From positions 1 to 64,000 of the forward strand of contig NZ_JAPDFS010000004.1 of NCBI RefSeq assembly GCF_027257195.1: 64,000 nucleotides of DNA, read 5' to 3'. The notes below the pieces were generated by a model that saw only the letters and a program-made list of their open reading frames with translations, did no database searches and was not told the DNA's origin. The stretch is from Halorubrum sp. F4 (GTDB taxonomy: Archaea > Halobacteriota > Halobacteria > Halobacteriales > Haloferacaceae). Of the stretch, positions 26,260 to 35,362 are shown one piece after another. The stretch's first letter is position 1. Every line of letters starts with the position of its first letter. The position numbers and the translations under genes are program-made.

Positions 26260-27111
26260 TCAGAGCGAGAGCCCGGCGTGCCAGCGGTCGGCACCGGCCT
26301 CGCGTTTGATCTCGTCCATGCGCGCGAGGAGCTTCACCGCGAGGCTCGCTGTTTCGGCCGCTCGCGACTCGCCCTCGGTTCGGAACTCGCCGGTGACGCG
26401 ATTGGCGTACACCGAACAGACCGCGCCCGCACGCAGACCGTACACGTTCGCGATCGTGAGGATCGCCGACGCCTCCATCTCGATGTTCTTCACGTTCGCG
26501 TCCCGAAGCGCCGCGACCAGCTCGTCGGAGCCGGCCGCCTCGAACCCCTCGAACCCCGGACGGCCCTGTCCGGCGTAAAACGAGTCGGCGCTCATCGTGA
26601 TCCCGGCGTGGTAGTCGTAGCCGAGCCGCTCGGCGGCGGCGACGAGCGCGGAGACGACCTCCCCGTCGGCGGTCGCCGGATAGTCCTCGCGAACGTACTC
26701 GTCGCTCGTCCCCTCCTGGCGGACCGCGCCGGTCGTGATCACCAGGTCGCCGACCTCCATGCCGGGCTGGATGGCACCGCAGGAACCGACCCGAACGAAC
26801 GTGTCGACGCCGACCCGGGCGAGTTCCTCGACGGCGATCGCCGCCGACGGCGAGCCTATTCCGGTGGAAGTCACCGAGACGGGGGCACCCTCGTACGTCC
26901 CGGTCGCGGTGCGGTACTCGCGATGGTGTGCGACCTCCTCGTGGTCGTCCCACAGCGCGGTGATCTTGTCGACTCGCTCCGGGTTCCCGGGGAGAAGCAC
27001 GGCGTCGGCGACGTCGCCCGTGCCGACCTCGACGTGATACTGGACCTCGTCGTTCGGGTCCTCGCTGTCGCCGACGGCGTCGCCCGCCGAGCGTTCGATG
27101 TCGTCAGTCAT
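26260..27111 (-). CDS. udp: Uridine phosphorylase (nucleoside phosphorylase)
   Basis: A 283-residue PNP/UDP-family enzyme: LLPGNPERVDKI, VTSTGIGSPSAAIAVEEL, FVRVGSCGAIQ and VKNIEMEASAIL are its substrate- and phosphate-binding motifs. It splits uridine with phosphate to uracil and ribose-1-phosphate. In haloarchaea, ribose-1-phosphate can feed the non-carboxylating pentose bisphosphate pathway. A TTTTAAAC box about 25 bases before the ATG indicates its own leaderless promoter. It lies 60 bases after cdd on the same strand, forming a pyrimidine salvage pair next to the nucleoside importer. Confidence 0.93.
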   Translation of the reverse strand: MTDDIERSAGDAVGDSEDPNDEVQYHVEVGTGDVADAVLLPGNPERVDKITALWDDHEEVAHHREYRTATGTYEGAPVSVTSTGIGSPSAAIAVEELARVGVDTFVRVGSCGAIQPGMEVGDLVITTGAVRQEGTSDEYVREDYPATADGEVVSALVAAAERLGYDYHAGITMSADSFYAGQGRPGFEGFEAAGSDELVAALRDANVKNIEMEASAILTIANVYGLRAGAVCSVYANRVTGEFRTEGESRAAETASLAVKLLARMDEIKREAGADRWHAGLSL

Positions 27112-27170
27112 GTCCTCGACCTTCGGCGAGGCGTTTAAAAGTAGTTCCGCATCGAGGGACGGACCCGTTT

Positions 27171-27587
27171 TCAGGGACGCCGTGCGTCATCGAGCGTCCC
27201 TTCGGAGATCGTGTTCGGGAGCAGTTCGCCGAGCGTGTACTCGCTCGTCTCGCCGTCGCCCTCGTCACAGACCACCGGAAGGTCGTCGTCCGCGAACTCG
27301 GCGAGGCTCTGGCGGCACATCCCGCAGGGCGTGACGCCGTCCCGAGCGCCCGAGGCCACGGCCAGGCGGTCGAACTCCCGATGGCCGTTCTTCACCGCCT
27401 CGGCGAGCGCTACTTCCTCGGCGTGGAGGCTGTTGGAGTAGTTGGCGTTCTCGATGTTACAGCCGGTGTAGACGGTGCCGTCGGCGGTCCGGAGCGCGGC
27501 GCCGACGCGGTACTCGGAGTACGGGACGTGTGCGTCCGCGAGCGCGCCGCGGGCGGCCTCGATCAGGTCCGTGTCGGTCACTGCCAT
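27171..27587 (-). CDS. cdd: Cytidine deaminase
   Basis: A 138-residue homotetrameric-type cytidine deaminase. Zinc and catalytic motifs HAEE and PCGMC are present, with the substrate-binding NIENANYSN segment before them. It converts cytidine and deoxycytidine to uridine and deoxyuridine, supplying the adjacent uridine phosphorylase. The ATG at 27587 is preferred over 27596 because a CTTATC box at 27612-27617 predicts transcription at about 27588. The C-terminal 25 residues are acidic and family-like. Confidence 0.94.
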   Translation of the reverse strand: MAVTDTDLIEAARGALADAHVPYSEYRVGAALRTADGTVYTGCNIENANYSNSLHAEEVALAEAVKNGHREFDRLAVASGARDGVTPCGMCRQSLAEFADDDLPVVCDEGDGETSEYTLGELLPNTISEGTLDDARRP

Positions 27588-27658
27588 GTCGGTCACTCGA
27601 CCGGCGGGCCGATAAGCGGTCGGGTCGCCGGCCGGCGTCGTTCACTGGCCGGCACCGT

Positions 27659-28267
27659 TCACCGACCGGTGTCGTACTTGTAGGTCGCGGACTCCGGATC
27701 GATCCCGAAGTCCTCGGCCGACTCGGTGGGCTCCCCGGTATCGCTTTCGCCCCCGTCGGCGTCGCCCGCGTCGCCGGCGTCGGCGTTCTTGAACGCGTCC
27801 CGGAGCCGCTCCGGCATCTCGAAGTCGTCGACGTCGACGTGGAGTCCGACCACGCCGCCGCCGAGGAACTCGCGCTTCTCCGTCAACCGGTCCGAGAGCG
27901 CCGCCGGAAGGTCGTCGGTGTCGACCTCCTCGAAGCCGAACTGGGTCAGGTACTCGGGCTGGTCGGTGAGCACGTACACCGTCTCGAATCCCTCGGCGGC
28001 CGCGGTGTCGACGAGACGTTCGACGACGTGAGCCCCGACGCCCCGGCCCCGCCACTCCGGGAGCACGCCGATCCCGGTGAGCTCGATCCGCTCCACGTCG
28101 TCGCCCCGATGGAGCCGGAGTCGCCCGAACCCGGCCCTGTCACCCGACTCCTCGTCGACCGCGATCACGTAGTCCCGTGACCGGAAGGCGACGTCGTCGA
28201 GCCCCAATCGCTCGATCGCGTCCAGTAACCACGCCTCGTCACGGTTCTTGGCGTCGCGGACGTACAT
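27659..28267 (-). CDS. GNAT family N-acetyltransferase
   Basis: A 202-residue protein. The GNAT core (residues 1-135) contains IELTGIGVLPEWRGRGVGAHVVERL, the acetyl-CoA pyrophosphate-binding motif A, and YVLTDQPEYLTQFGFEEV, motif B. The C-terminal 60 residues are an acidic, low-complexity extension (DAGDAGDADGGESD). The substrate is unknown. The TATA box ATAAAAAC lies 22-29 bases before the ATG at 28267. It is divergent from the nucleoside importer and shares its upstream region, but a metabolic link is only inferred. Confidence 0.85.
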   Translation of the reverse strand: MYVRDAKNRDEAWLLDAIERLGLDDVAFRSRDYVIAVDEESGDRAGFGRLRLHRGDDVERIELTGIGVLPEWRGRGVGAHVVERLVDTAAAEGFETVYVLTDQPEYLTQFGFEEVDTDDLPAALSDRLTEKREFLGGGVVGLHVDVDDFEMPERLRDAFKNADAGDAGDADGGESDTGEPTESAEDFGIDPESATYKYDTGR

Positions 28268-28714
28268 ACGCCGTCCTACGAGGCCGAGGATAAAAACGGT
28301 TCGCCGCTGGGGGTGGTCGGTGGGGGTCTCGGCCCCCGTCGAGCGGGTCGTCCGATCGACGACGGAGCGCTCTCAGAAACAGATCAGATCCGACATGTAT
28401 GGAAAAACGAACGGGAAATATCGGTCGAGATGGAGTCAGATCGACCGTCAGTAAAGAACTCGAGCATCGTCTCGAGGGTCGTCGATATGCCGAACCACTG
28501 GAATAATTCATAGGATTTCAATCATTTCTACCGACCCGTTCTAGATCGGGAATCGGTAAGTATCTCCGATAATTACGGAATACTATCGATGATGTAAACG
28601 AGTGATGAACGATATCAAAGATGTTTCATTCCGAACTCGTCCGACCGGAACGGAGACAGCAACTCACTAATAAGTAAATTTATAATGTATGATGCGAGAC
28701 TACAGGATACATCC
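28268..28714. promoter_or_regulatory. Divergent regulatory gap between GNAT gene and nucleoside importer
   Basis: This 447-base gap becomes markedly AT-rich after about 28380 and carries no gene. It holds the GNAT promoter near 28290, an interrupted palindrome at 28530-28557, a second imperfect palindrome at 28565-28579, and a TATA box (TTTATAAT) at 28679-28686. Its composition and palindromes suggest controlled expression of the importer. Confidence 0.65.
28530..28557 (+). promoter_or_regulatory. Interrupted palindrome, candidate operator
   Basis: ACCGA and CCCG are mirrored by CGGG and TCGGT around a TCTAGA-like centre (7 of 8 inner positions pair). It lies about 120 bases upstream of the importer TATA box. 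A second weaker palindrome (TCCG...CGGA, 28565-28579) follows. Regulator unknown. Confidence 0.5.
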
Positions 28715-29827
28715 ATGACAGATAGACAGGCGGAAGTCGACGAGACGTCCGGGATCGGTCGTCGGATGCTGCTCGCGTCCGGCGGCGCGCTCGCGACGGG
28801 CACCGTCTTCGCCGGGTGTCTAGGCGGGGGCGGCGGAAGCGACGACGGCGGGTCGGACGGCTCCACCACGCAGGTCGCGATCATCTCGAGCCCGGCCGGC
28901 TTCGACGACAACGCGTTCAACGACAACGCGGTCGACGGACTCGAGCAGGCGTCCGACGAGTTCGATCTCGAGTACACGACGGTCGAGGAGACCCAGGAGG
29001 CACAGTACGAGTCCGTCCAGGCCGACACGGCCGAGAGCGGCTACGACCTCATCATCTGCGTCGGCGACAACCACACCGACCCGCTGTCGACGAACGCCGA
29101 GGAGTATCCCGACCAGAACTGGATGCTCATCAACAACGTCATCGAGGGCGCCGACAACGTCTCGGGCTGGATCGAGATGAACAACGAGATGTCGTTCCTC
29201 GCGGGCGTCGCCGCGGGCGTGATGACCCAGGAGGACTTCGAGTACGAGGGCAGCTCCACCGATCCCGACGGGTCGACGGTCGGCTTCGTCGGCGGCGAGG
29301 ACATCCCGCTCATCAACGCGTTCGAGCAGTCCTACATCGAGGGCGTCGAGTGGGTCGACGACGGGATCGAGGTCCTGACCGGCTACGGCGGGAGCTTCTC
29401 CGACACCGGCGCGGCCAACGACGTGGCCGAATCGCAGATCGACGACGGTGCCGACATCGTCTGGCACGCCGCGTCCGCCGCCGGCGGCGGCGTCTTCTCG
29501 GCGGCACAGGACAACGGTCGCTTCGCGCTCGGCGTCGACGTCGACCAGTCGGTCACCGAGGACCAGTACCAGGACGTCATCCTCGGATCCTCCGTCAAGG
29601 CGCTCAACGAGGCGACCTACACCGTCGCCGAGGCGGTCGTCAACGGGAACTTCTCCGAGTACGTCGGCGAACAGAACCTCTCCATCGCACAGGGCAGCAT
29701 CGACTTCGTCGTCGGCCAGGCCTTCGAGGGCGAACTTCCCGACGCGCTGAGCGAGAACATCCAGGACGCGAAGGAAGGGTTCGAGAACGACGAGATCGAG
29801 CTGACCTGCGGCCCGACCAGCTGCTGA
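28715..29827 (+). CDS. BMP family nucleoside-binding lipoprotein of ABC transporter
   Basis: A 370-residue substrate-binding protein. The N-terminus has a Tat-type signal: twin arginine GRRMLLASGG and a lipobox FAGC, then a Gly/Ser/Asp linker typical of haloarchaeal lipoproteins. The body fits the basic membrane protein family (PF02608), which binds purine or pyrimidine nucleosides; AFNDNAVDGLEQA and ILGSSVKALNEATY are family-like. It is anchored outside the membrane. The ATG at 28715 lies about 30 bases after TTTATAAT, whereas the longer frame overlaps the promoter. The ATPase and two permeases follow. Confidence 0.92.
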   Translation: MTDRQAEVDETSGIGRRMLLASGGALATGTVFAGCLGGGGGSDDGGSDGSTTQVAIISSPAGFDDNAFNDNAVDGLEQASDEFDLEYTTVEETQEAQYESVQADTAESGYDLIICVGDNHTDPLSTNAEEYPDQNWMLINNVIEGADNVSGWIEMNNEMSFLAGVAAGVMTQEDFEYEGSSTDPDGSTVGFVGGEDIPLINAFEQSYIEGVEWVDDGIEVLTGYGGSFSDTGAANDVAESQIDDGADIVWHAASAAGGGVFSAAQDNGRFALGVDVDQSVTEDQYQDVILGSSVKALNEATYTVAEAVVNGNFSEYVGEQNLSIAQGSIDFVVGQAFEGELPDALSENIQDAKEGFENDEIELTCGPTSC

Positions 29828-29879
29828 ACGGCTCCTCCCGGCTCCGTCCCGATCTATAACCATTCACTATGAGAACACG

Positions 29880-31454
29880 ATGACGCGCAACGCACCCGCG
29901 GTCCGTCTCGAGGGGATAACGAAGCGGTTCGGCGACGTGGTCGCCAACGACGCGGTCGACTTCACGCTCGATCAGGGATCGATCCACGCTCTCCTCGGAG
30001 AGAACGGCTCGGGTAAGACGACGCTGATGAGCGTCCTGTACGGCCTCTACGACCAGAACAGCGGAACGATCCACGTCGACGGCGAGGAGCGGACGTTCGA
30101 ATCGCCACGGGACGCGATGGACGCCGGGGTCGGCATGATCCACCAGCACTTCCAGCTGGTGAAGCCGATGACTGTCCTCCAGAACGTCATCCTCGGTCAC
30201 GAGCCGACGGAGGGAGGAACCGTCGACGAGGCGAGCGCGCGAGCCGAGATCGAGGACATCTGCGATCGGTACGGGTTCGACATCGACCGGGAGCTCGACA
30301 CACCGGTCGAGGAGCTCGACCTCGGCGCTCAACAGCGCGTGGAGATCGTCAAGAGCCTCTACCGGGGTGCGGAGGTCCTCATCCTCGACGAGCCGACCGC
30401 GGTGCTCACTCCCCAGGAGGTCGACGGCCTGATGGAGGTCATGAACGACCTCCGCGAGGACGGCCGCTCGCTGATCTTCATCTCACACAAGCTGGACGAG
30501 GCGCTCGAGATAGCCGACGACATCACCGTCCTCAGGGACGGGAAGGCGATGGGAACGGTCCCCGCCGCGGAGACGACCGAAAGCGATCTCGCCCGCATGA
30601 TGGTCGGCCGGGAGGTCCTCTTCGATCGACTGGAGCGTGACCCCGGCACGGGCGCTCCCGTCCTCGAGGTCGAGGACCTCCGAGTGAGCGGTGACCGCGG
30701 CCGCGAACGGGTCGAGGGAGTCGATCTCACGGTTCACGAGGGCGAGATACTCGGCATCGCGGGCGTTCAGGGGAACGGACAGAGCGAGCTCATCGAGGGC
30801 ATCACCGGCCTGCGTCGACCGGACGACGGCATCGTCCGGCTGGGCGGGACCGACATCGCGGATCGGAGCCGCCGTGATCGGATCGAAGACGGGATCGCCT
30901 ACATACCCGAGGACCGTCAGACCGAGGGGCTCGTCCAGGAGTACAGCCTCCAGCGCAACGCGCTCCTCGGCAACCAGACGATCGAACCGTACGCGAAGAA
31001 CGGGTTCCTCGACTGGGACGCGGTCGAGAACCACGCCGCGGACGTCATCGAGGAGTACGACGTGCAGCCGCCGAACCCGGAGACGGACGCCGAGTCGCTC
31101 TCCGGCGGAAACCAACAGAAGTTCATCGTCGGTCGCGAGATCGGCCACGACCCGGACGTCCTCGTCGCGTCACATCCGACGCGCGGCGTCGACATCGGGT
31201 CGATCGAGTTCATCCACGAACGACTGATGGAGCTCCGTGATCAGGGCGTCGGAATTCTGATGGTCTCCTCGAAGCTCGAGGAGATACAGAAGCTCTCCGA
31301 CCGCATTGCGGTGATGTACGAGGGCGAGTTCGTCGACGTCGTCGACCCCGAAGCGGTCACGGAGTCCGACCTCGGTCTCCTGATGGCCGGGGGGACGCTG
31401 GCGGAGGGATCGGACGACGAGTCGGAATCCGTCGACGGAGGTGTCTCGTCGTGA
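29880..31454 (+). CDS. Nucleoside ABC transporter ATP-binding protein (two ATPase domains)
   Basis: A 524-residue tandem ATPase. The first domain has an intact Walker A GENGSGKTT, signature-like LDLGAQQRVEIVKSL and Walker B VLILDEPTA. The second has a degenerate Walker A GVQGNGQSE, a good signature SLSGGNQQKF and Walker B VLVASHPTRG, as usual for carbohydrate/nucleoside (RbsA- and BMP-associated) ATPases. It powers nucleoside uptake through the two permeases. The ATG at 29880 is 52 bases after the lipoprotein stop; its stop overlaps the next start by four bases. The C-terminal 25 residues are acidic. Confidence 0.93.
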   Translation: MTRNAPAVRLEGITKRFGDVVANDAVDFTLDQGSIHALLGENGSGKTTLMSVLYGLYDQNSGTIHVDGEERTFESPRDAMDAGVGMIHQHFQLVKPMTVLQNVILGHEPTEGGTVDEASARAEIEDICDRYGFDIDRELDTPVEELDLGAQQRVEIVKSLYRGAEVLILDEPTAVLTPQEVDGLMEVMNDLREDGRSLIFISHKLDEALEIADDITVLRDGKAMGTVPAAETTESDLARMMVGREVLFDRLERDPGTGAPVLEVEDLRVSGDRGRERVEGVDLTVHEGEILGIAGVQGNGQSELIEGITGLRRPDDGIVRLGGTDIADRSRRDRIEDGIAYIPEDRQTEGLVQEYSLQRNALLGNQTIEPYAKNGFLDWDAVENHAADVIEEYDVQPPNPETDAESLSGGNQQKFIVGREIGHDPDVLVASHPTRGVDIGSIEFIHERLMELRDQGVGILMVSSKLEEIQKLSDRIAVMYEGEFVDVVDPEAVTESDLGLLMAGGTLAEGSDDESESVDGGVSS

Positions 31455-32587
31455 GCGACTCCGAGGCCGCCTCGAACGGCGGCGGGGTGCTCGACGCGGT
31501 CGCGGCCCGCTTGCTGGACGCGTCGGTGCTCGAGCGGATCGGGATCGCGGTCGCGTCGACGACGCTCGCGATCCTCATCGGGCTCGTCGTCGCCGCGGCC
31601 ACCGGATACGACCCGGTTCAGTTCGCCAGCCAGCTTCTCGTCGGCGCCTTCGGAAGCGAGCGGGCGATCGCCCGCACCCTCCGGAGCACGACGCTCTTCG
31701 TGTTGACCGGCGTCGCGGTCGCGATCGCGTTCCGCGCCGGCGTGTTCAACATCGGGGTACAGGGCCAGTTCGTCGTCGGCGGGTTCTCCACCGTCGTCTC
31801 GATCATTTGGCTGGCCGCGTTCGTGCCCTCCGGCACGGTCGGCGGGATCGTCCTGATGCTGTCCGGGACGGCTGCCGGCGTCGTCACCGGCGGACTGTAC
31901 GGCGCGCTCCCCGGCGTGATGAAGGCGTACGGCGACGCGAACGAGATCATCACGACGATCATGTTGAACTTCATCGCCACCGGCTTCGTCGGCTGGCTCG
32001 TCGCGGGTCCGTTCGGCGACCCCGAGGCGACGGCGACTCGGACCCGTCGACTCCCCGATAACGTCGAGCTTCCCCAGGCCGTCTTCGGCGACCCCAACCT
32101 GTCGATCGTCGGGATCCTCCTCATGCTCGGCGTGGTCGCGCTCGTCGCGGTGATCACGTCCCGGACCCGGTTCGGCTACGACATGGTGACGAGCGGGTAC
32201 CAGGACACCGCGGCGACGTACTCCGGCGTCGACGCGAAGCGGATGGTCATCTCGACGATGACGTTCTCCGGGATGGTCGCCGGGCTGACGGGTGCGCTCT
32301 TCGTTATCATGATCCAAGGATACTACACCGACCCCTCGGGAATCGGCAACTACGGGTTCGACGCGATCGCCGTGAGCCTGCTCGCCGCCAACAACCCGCT
32401 CGGCGTGCTCCCGGCGGGACTGCTCTTCGGCGGGCTCGAATCGGCGAGCTCACACGTTCAGATCAACAGCGACGTTCCCGTCCAACTGATCGACGGGATC
32501 GTGGGACTCGTGGTCCTCTTCGTCGCGGCACCGGAGCTGTTCCGAATGATCGCGGCGCGGACGGGACTCGGGGGTGACGCCGAATGA
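31451..32587 (+). CDS. Nucleoside ABC transporter permease 1
   Basis: A 378-residue membrane protein of the BPD_transp_2 family. It has about nine hydrophobic segments and the conserved GVFNIGVQGQF and AYGDANEIITTIMLN motifs that contact the ATPase. The GTG start at 31451 overlaps the ATPase stop (GTGA), so translation is coupled. A 20-residue Ser/Gly-rich start precedes the first helix. Together with the next gene it forms the channel. Confidence 0.92.
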   Translation: MSDSEAASNGGGVLDAVAARLLDASVLERIGIAVASTTLAILIGLVVAAATGYDPVQFASQLLVGAFGSERAIARTLRSTTLFVLTGVAVAIAFRAGVFNIGVQGQFVVGGFSTVVSIIWLAAFVPSGTVGGIVLMLSGTAAGVVTGGLYGALPGVMKAYGDANEIITTIMLNFIATGFVGWLVAGPFGDPEATATRTRRLPDNVELPQAVFGDPNLSIVGILLMLGVVALVAVITSRTRFGYDMVTSGYQDTAATYSGVDAKRMVISTMTFSGMVAGLTGALFVIMIQGYYTDPSGIGNYGFDAIAVSLLAANNPLGVLPAGLLFGGLESASSHVQINSDVPVQLIDGIVGLVVLFVAAPELFRMIAARTGLGGDAE

Positions 32588-33597
32588 ACGTCACCGACAG
32601 CCTGACCGTCGCTCGACTCCGGCTCGTCGGGATCACGATCGGGGTCCTGGCAGTCCTCGGTGCGGTCCTCTCCGGGATCTTCGACGTGGACCTCTCGCGG
32701 CTCATCACCAGGGGGTTCGTGACTCGGTCGCTGGAGATGGCGACGCCGATCACGCTCGCGGCCATCGGCGGGCTGTACGCCGAAAAGAGCGGCGTGTTCA
32801 ACATCGGTCTCGAGGGCTTCATGATCTTCGGCGCGTTCACGACTGCCGGAACGATGTTCGCGCTCGGCGGCACCTCGCCGACGCAGGGAGACGTCTGGGT
32901 CGCGATCCTCGTCGCCATCGTCGTCTCGACGCTTTTGACGGCGGTCTTCGCCGTCCTGTTGATCCGGTACAAGGCCGACCAGATCGTCGCCGGACTGGCG
33001 GTCTGGTTCGTCGGCCTCGGGTTCGCCCCGTTCGTGGCCGCGCTCGTCTGGGGGAGCCGGTCGAGTCCGGGGCTCACCAGCATCGACAAGCTGGCGTTCG
33101 GCCAGTCGCCGCTGGTGTTCCTCACGATCGTCGTCGTCGGGGTCGCCTGGGTGTTCCTCTTCCGTACTCGATACGGATACTGGGTACAGGCCGCCGGGGA
33201 GAACCCGGAGGCGCTCGACACCGCCGGCGTCGACGTGAATCGAGTCCGCTACGCGACGGTGATCTTCTCCGGCGCGATGGCCGGATTCGGCGGGGCCGTG
33301 CTGCTCGCCCACGCCGGGAACTTCGTGGGAACCGGCTCGACGATGGTGGACGGCCGCGGCTGGATCGCCATCGTGGCGTACCTGTTCGGCAACTACAACC
33401 CGGTCGGGGCGGCTGCGGCCGCGCTGCTCTTCGGCGCGTTGGACATGCTGAACGTCCAGTTCCAGACGGTCGGGATCGAGATATCCGCTCGGCTCGTCAA
33501 CCTGCTGCCGTACGTCGCGGTGCTCGTGGTGCTCACGGCCTACGGGAAGACCCGGATCCCGGCGGTCGTCGGCGAGCCCTACGAGACGGAGGAGTAG
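32584..33597 (+). CDS. Nucleoside ABC transporter permease 2
   Basis: A 337-residue membrane protein of the same permease family, with the diagnostic GVFNIGLEGFMIFGA motif and IRYKADQIVAGLAVWF as the cytoplasmic coupling segment. Its ATG overlaps the previous stop (ATGA). It completes a lipoprotein-ATPase-permease-permease operon like NupA/BmpA-type systems. A convergent metallo-beta-lactamase-fold gene follows 21 bases later. Confidence 0.93.
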   Translation: MNVTDSLTVARLRLVGITIGVLAVLGAVLSGIFDVDLSRLITRGFVTRSLEMATPITLAAIGGLYAEKSGVFNIGLEGFMIFGAFTTAGTMFALGGTSPTQGDVWVAILVAIVVSTLLTAVFAVLLIRYKADQIVAGLAVWFVGLGFAPFVAALVWGSRSSPGLTSIDKLAFGQSPLVFLTIVVVGVAWVFLFRTRYGYWVQAAGENPEALDTAGVDVNRVRYATVIFSGAMAGFGGAVLLAHAGNFVGTGSTMVDGRGWIAIVAYLFGNYNPVGAAAAALLFGALDMLNVQFQTVGIEISARLVNLLPYVAVLVVLTAYGKTRIPAVVGEPYETEE

Positions 33598-33618
33598 GCC
33601 ACCCGACCGCCTTTGCCC

Positions 33619-34353
33619 TTACCCGTCGACCGAGCGCTCGTCGAGCGCGACCGGGATCGACCGGGACGCGACGTCGCCGGCGAACGCCTCCCCGTCCGCC
33701 TCCAGGTCGTCGAAGGTGTCGTAGTGTATCGGGACGACCAGTTCGGGATCCATGCGTTCGGCGAGGTCGGCGGCGGCGTGACGGTCCGAGACGATCCCGC
33801 CGCCGCCGACGTTCGCGAGGAAGACGTCGACGTCGAGCTCGGCGAGCCCGTCGAGCGCGTCGCCGTCGCCGGGCCAGAGCACGGTTCGGCCGCCGACCGA
33901 GAACAGGAATCCACAGCCGAACCCCTCCGGATGCGGGACCGTCCCGTCGTCGTTCGCGCAGGGACCGTCCGGCTCGTTGTGCGCGGCGACCGTCCAGACG
34001 GTGACGGTCCCGTCGTCGGTCTCGACGTCGACGCGGGCCTCGTCGTCGACACGGATCACGTCGTAGTCGGCCGAGAGCGCCTCGACCGACTCCACGTCGC
34101 GGTCGATCCGATCGGCGTCGACGCCGTCGTAGATCACGAGCGTCGCGTCCGCGTCGGCGACGGAGCGGATCCCCTCGGGGTCGTAGTGGTGGTCGTGAGT
34201 CACCACGACGACGTCGCCGTCGCGGGCCCAGTAGTCGTCGAGGATCCCGTATCGACCGGGATCCGTGTACACCACGGAACCGCCGTCGACGGAGACGCGG
34301 GCGGTCGCGTATCCGAGCCACTCCACGGAGAGATCGCCGTATTTGACGGCCAT
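33619..34353 (-). CDS. Metallo-beta-lactamase-fold hydrolase (UlaG-like)
   Basis: A 244-residue protein with the metal site VVTHDHHYDPEG near residue 58, downstream WTVAAHNEPDG and VLWPGDGDAL, and the last His in VVPIHYDTFD. This is the small UlaG/UPF0173-like type that hydrolyses lactones or phosphodiesters; the actual substrate is unknown. The ATG at 34353 (MAVKYGDLSVEWLGYA) is family-like. It lies downstream of the unknown 34389 gene and DNA ligase on the same strand. Confidence 0.88.
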   Translation of the reverse strand: MAVKYGDLSVEWLGYATARVSVDGGSVVYTDPGRYGILDDYWARDGDVVVVTHDHHYDPEGIRSVADADATLVIYDGVDADRIDRDVESVEALSADYDVIRVDDEARVDVETDDGTVTVWTVAAHNEPDGPCANDDGTVPHPEGFGCGFLFSVGGRTVLWPGDGDALDGLAELDVDVFLANVGGGGIVSDRHAAADLAERMDPELVVPIHYDTFDDLEADGEAFAGDVASRSIPVALDERSVDG

Positions 34354-34388
34354 GTCTCGCCCTCCGCCCCGGCGACGCATGAGCGTGG

Positions 34389-35312
34389 CTATCTCGTCGC
34401 TTCGTCGTGATCCCTACCCGGGTCCGTCCCCTCGACGGGAGTTCGGTCCTCACTCCCGACCGGAGTCCGGTCTTCGCCCTCGACGACGAGGTCCCACTCG
34501 TCCTCGACGTCGACGCCCGGACCGAGGACGTGTTCGGGAACGAGCGGCATCGGAATCGGCACGAACCCGGCGGCACGCATCGCGGCGAAACCGCTTACCG
34601 TCTCGACGACCGTCCCGTCGTCGCCGCGACGCACGCGGAACCGCTTGTCCGCCGGATCCCGGCGATAGACGTACGGGAACGTCCGGGCGGGCGGCGTTCG
34701 AAGACTCTCCGTGCCCGCGAGCACGGTGACGACCCGATCGTCGACCTCACAGACGAGTCGCGGGACGGTCGGACGACCGTCCGGTTCGCTCGCGGCCGCA
34801 TCGACCCCGCCCACCGACGGAACCGGACCGGACGGCGTGTCCGTCTCACGCCAGCGGAACGTCGGATCCGCGTCGGTTCCCGTTTTCCCCCCGGCGGGAT
34901 CGTCGACGCGAACGCAAGCGTATCCGCCGGTTTTCCCGGGAATTTCACCGGTGTCGACGGGGATCCGGTCGGGACCGGCGTGGAACGTCCGGTGGCCGTC
35001 CGACTCGTCGACGACGAGCGGCGGGTCTGTGAGGACCGATCGAACCGCGTCCGCGAGCTCGGCGGCGGCGACGACGAACAGGGCCCGTCGGTCCCGATCG
35101 ATCGCGTGACCGAGCCGGGAGACGACCGTCGTCGGCGTCGCGTCCGCCGCGGTGAGCGGTTCGATCCCGAGCGTCTCCTCGCCCCGCGTGGCGATCGCCG
35201 GCGGCTCCGCTCGAGTTCCCGGCCGGGAGACGTCGTATCCGCACGCCACGAGCCGGCTCGTCGCCGCCTCGGTCAGTCGCCGCCGCGCAGCGTCGCCGAG
35301 GGGGTCGGGCAT
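34389..35312 (-). CDS. Unknown haloarchaeal protein, downstream of DNA ligase
   Basis: A 307-residue soluble acidic protein (MPDPLGDAARRRLTEAATSRLVACGYDV...). It has a helical N-terminus, a middle part with IDRDRRALFVVAAAELADAVRSVL, and a beta-rich C-terminus ending in a Pro/Asp-rich tail with a duplicated EDRTPVG/EDRTPVE unit. No catalytic motif is recognised. The ATG at 35312 is 51 bases after the ligase stop. A TTG at 35366 would overlap that stop by two bases and is less likely. The position suggests co-transcription with DNA ligase, but no link to repair is shown. Confidence 0.65.
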   Translation of the reverse strand: MPDPLGDAARRRLTEAATSRLVACGYDVSRPGTRAEPPAIATRGEETLGIEPLTAADATPTTVVSRLGHAIDRDRRALFVVAAAELADAVRSVLTDPPLVVDESDGHRTFHAGPDRIPVDTGEIPGKTGGYACVRVDDPAGGKTGTDADPTFRWRETDTPSGPVPSVGGVDAAASEPDGRPTVPRLVCEVDDRVVTVLAGTESLRTPPARTFPYVYRRDPADKRFRVRRGDDGTVVETVSGFAAMRAAGFVPIPMPLVPEHVLGPGVDVEDEWDLVVEGEDRTPVGSEDRTPVEGTDPGRDHDEATR

Positions 35313-35362
35313 GGGTACTCGGTACGGGTCCGACCCGGAAGCGACTTTCGCGTCCGCCGCGC

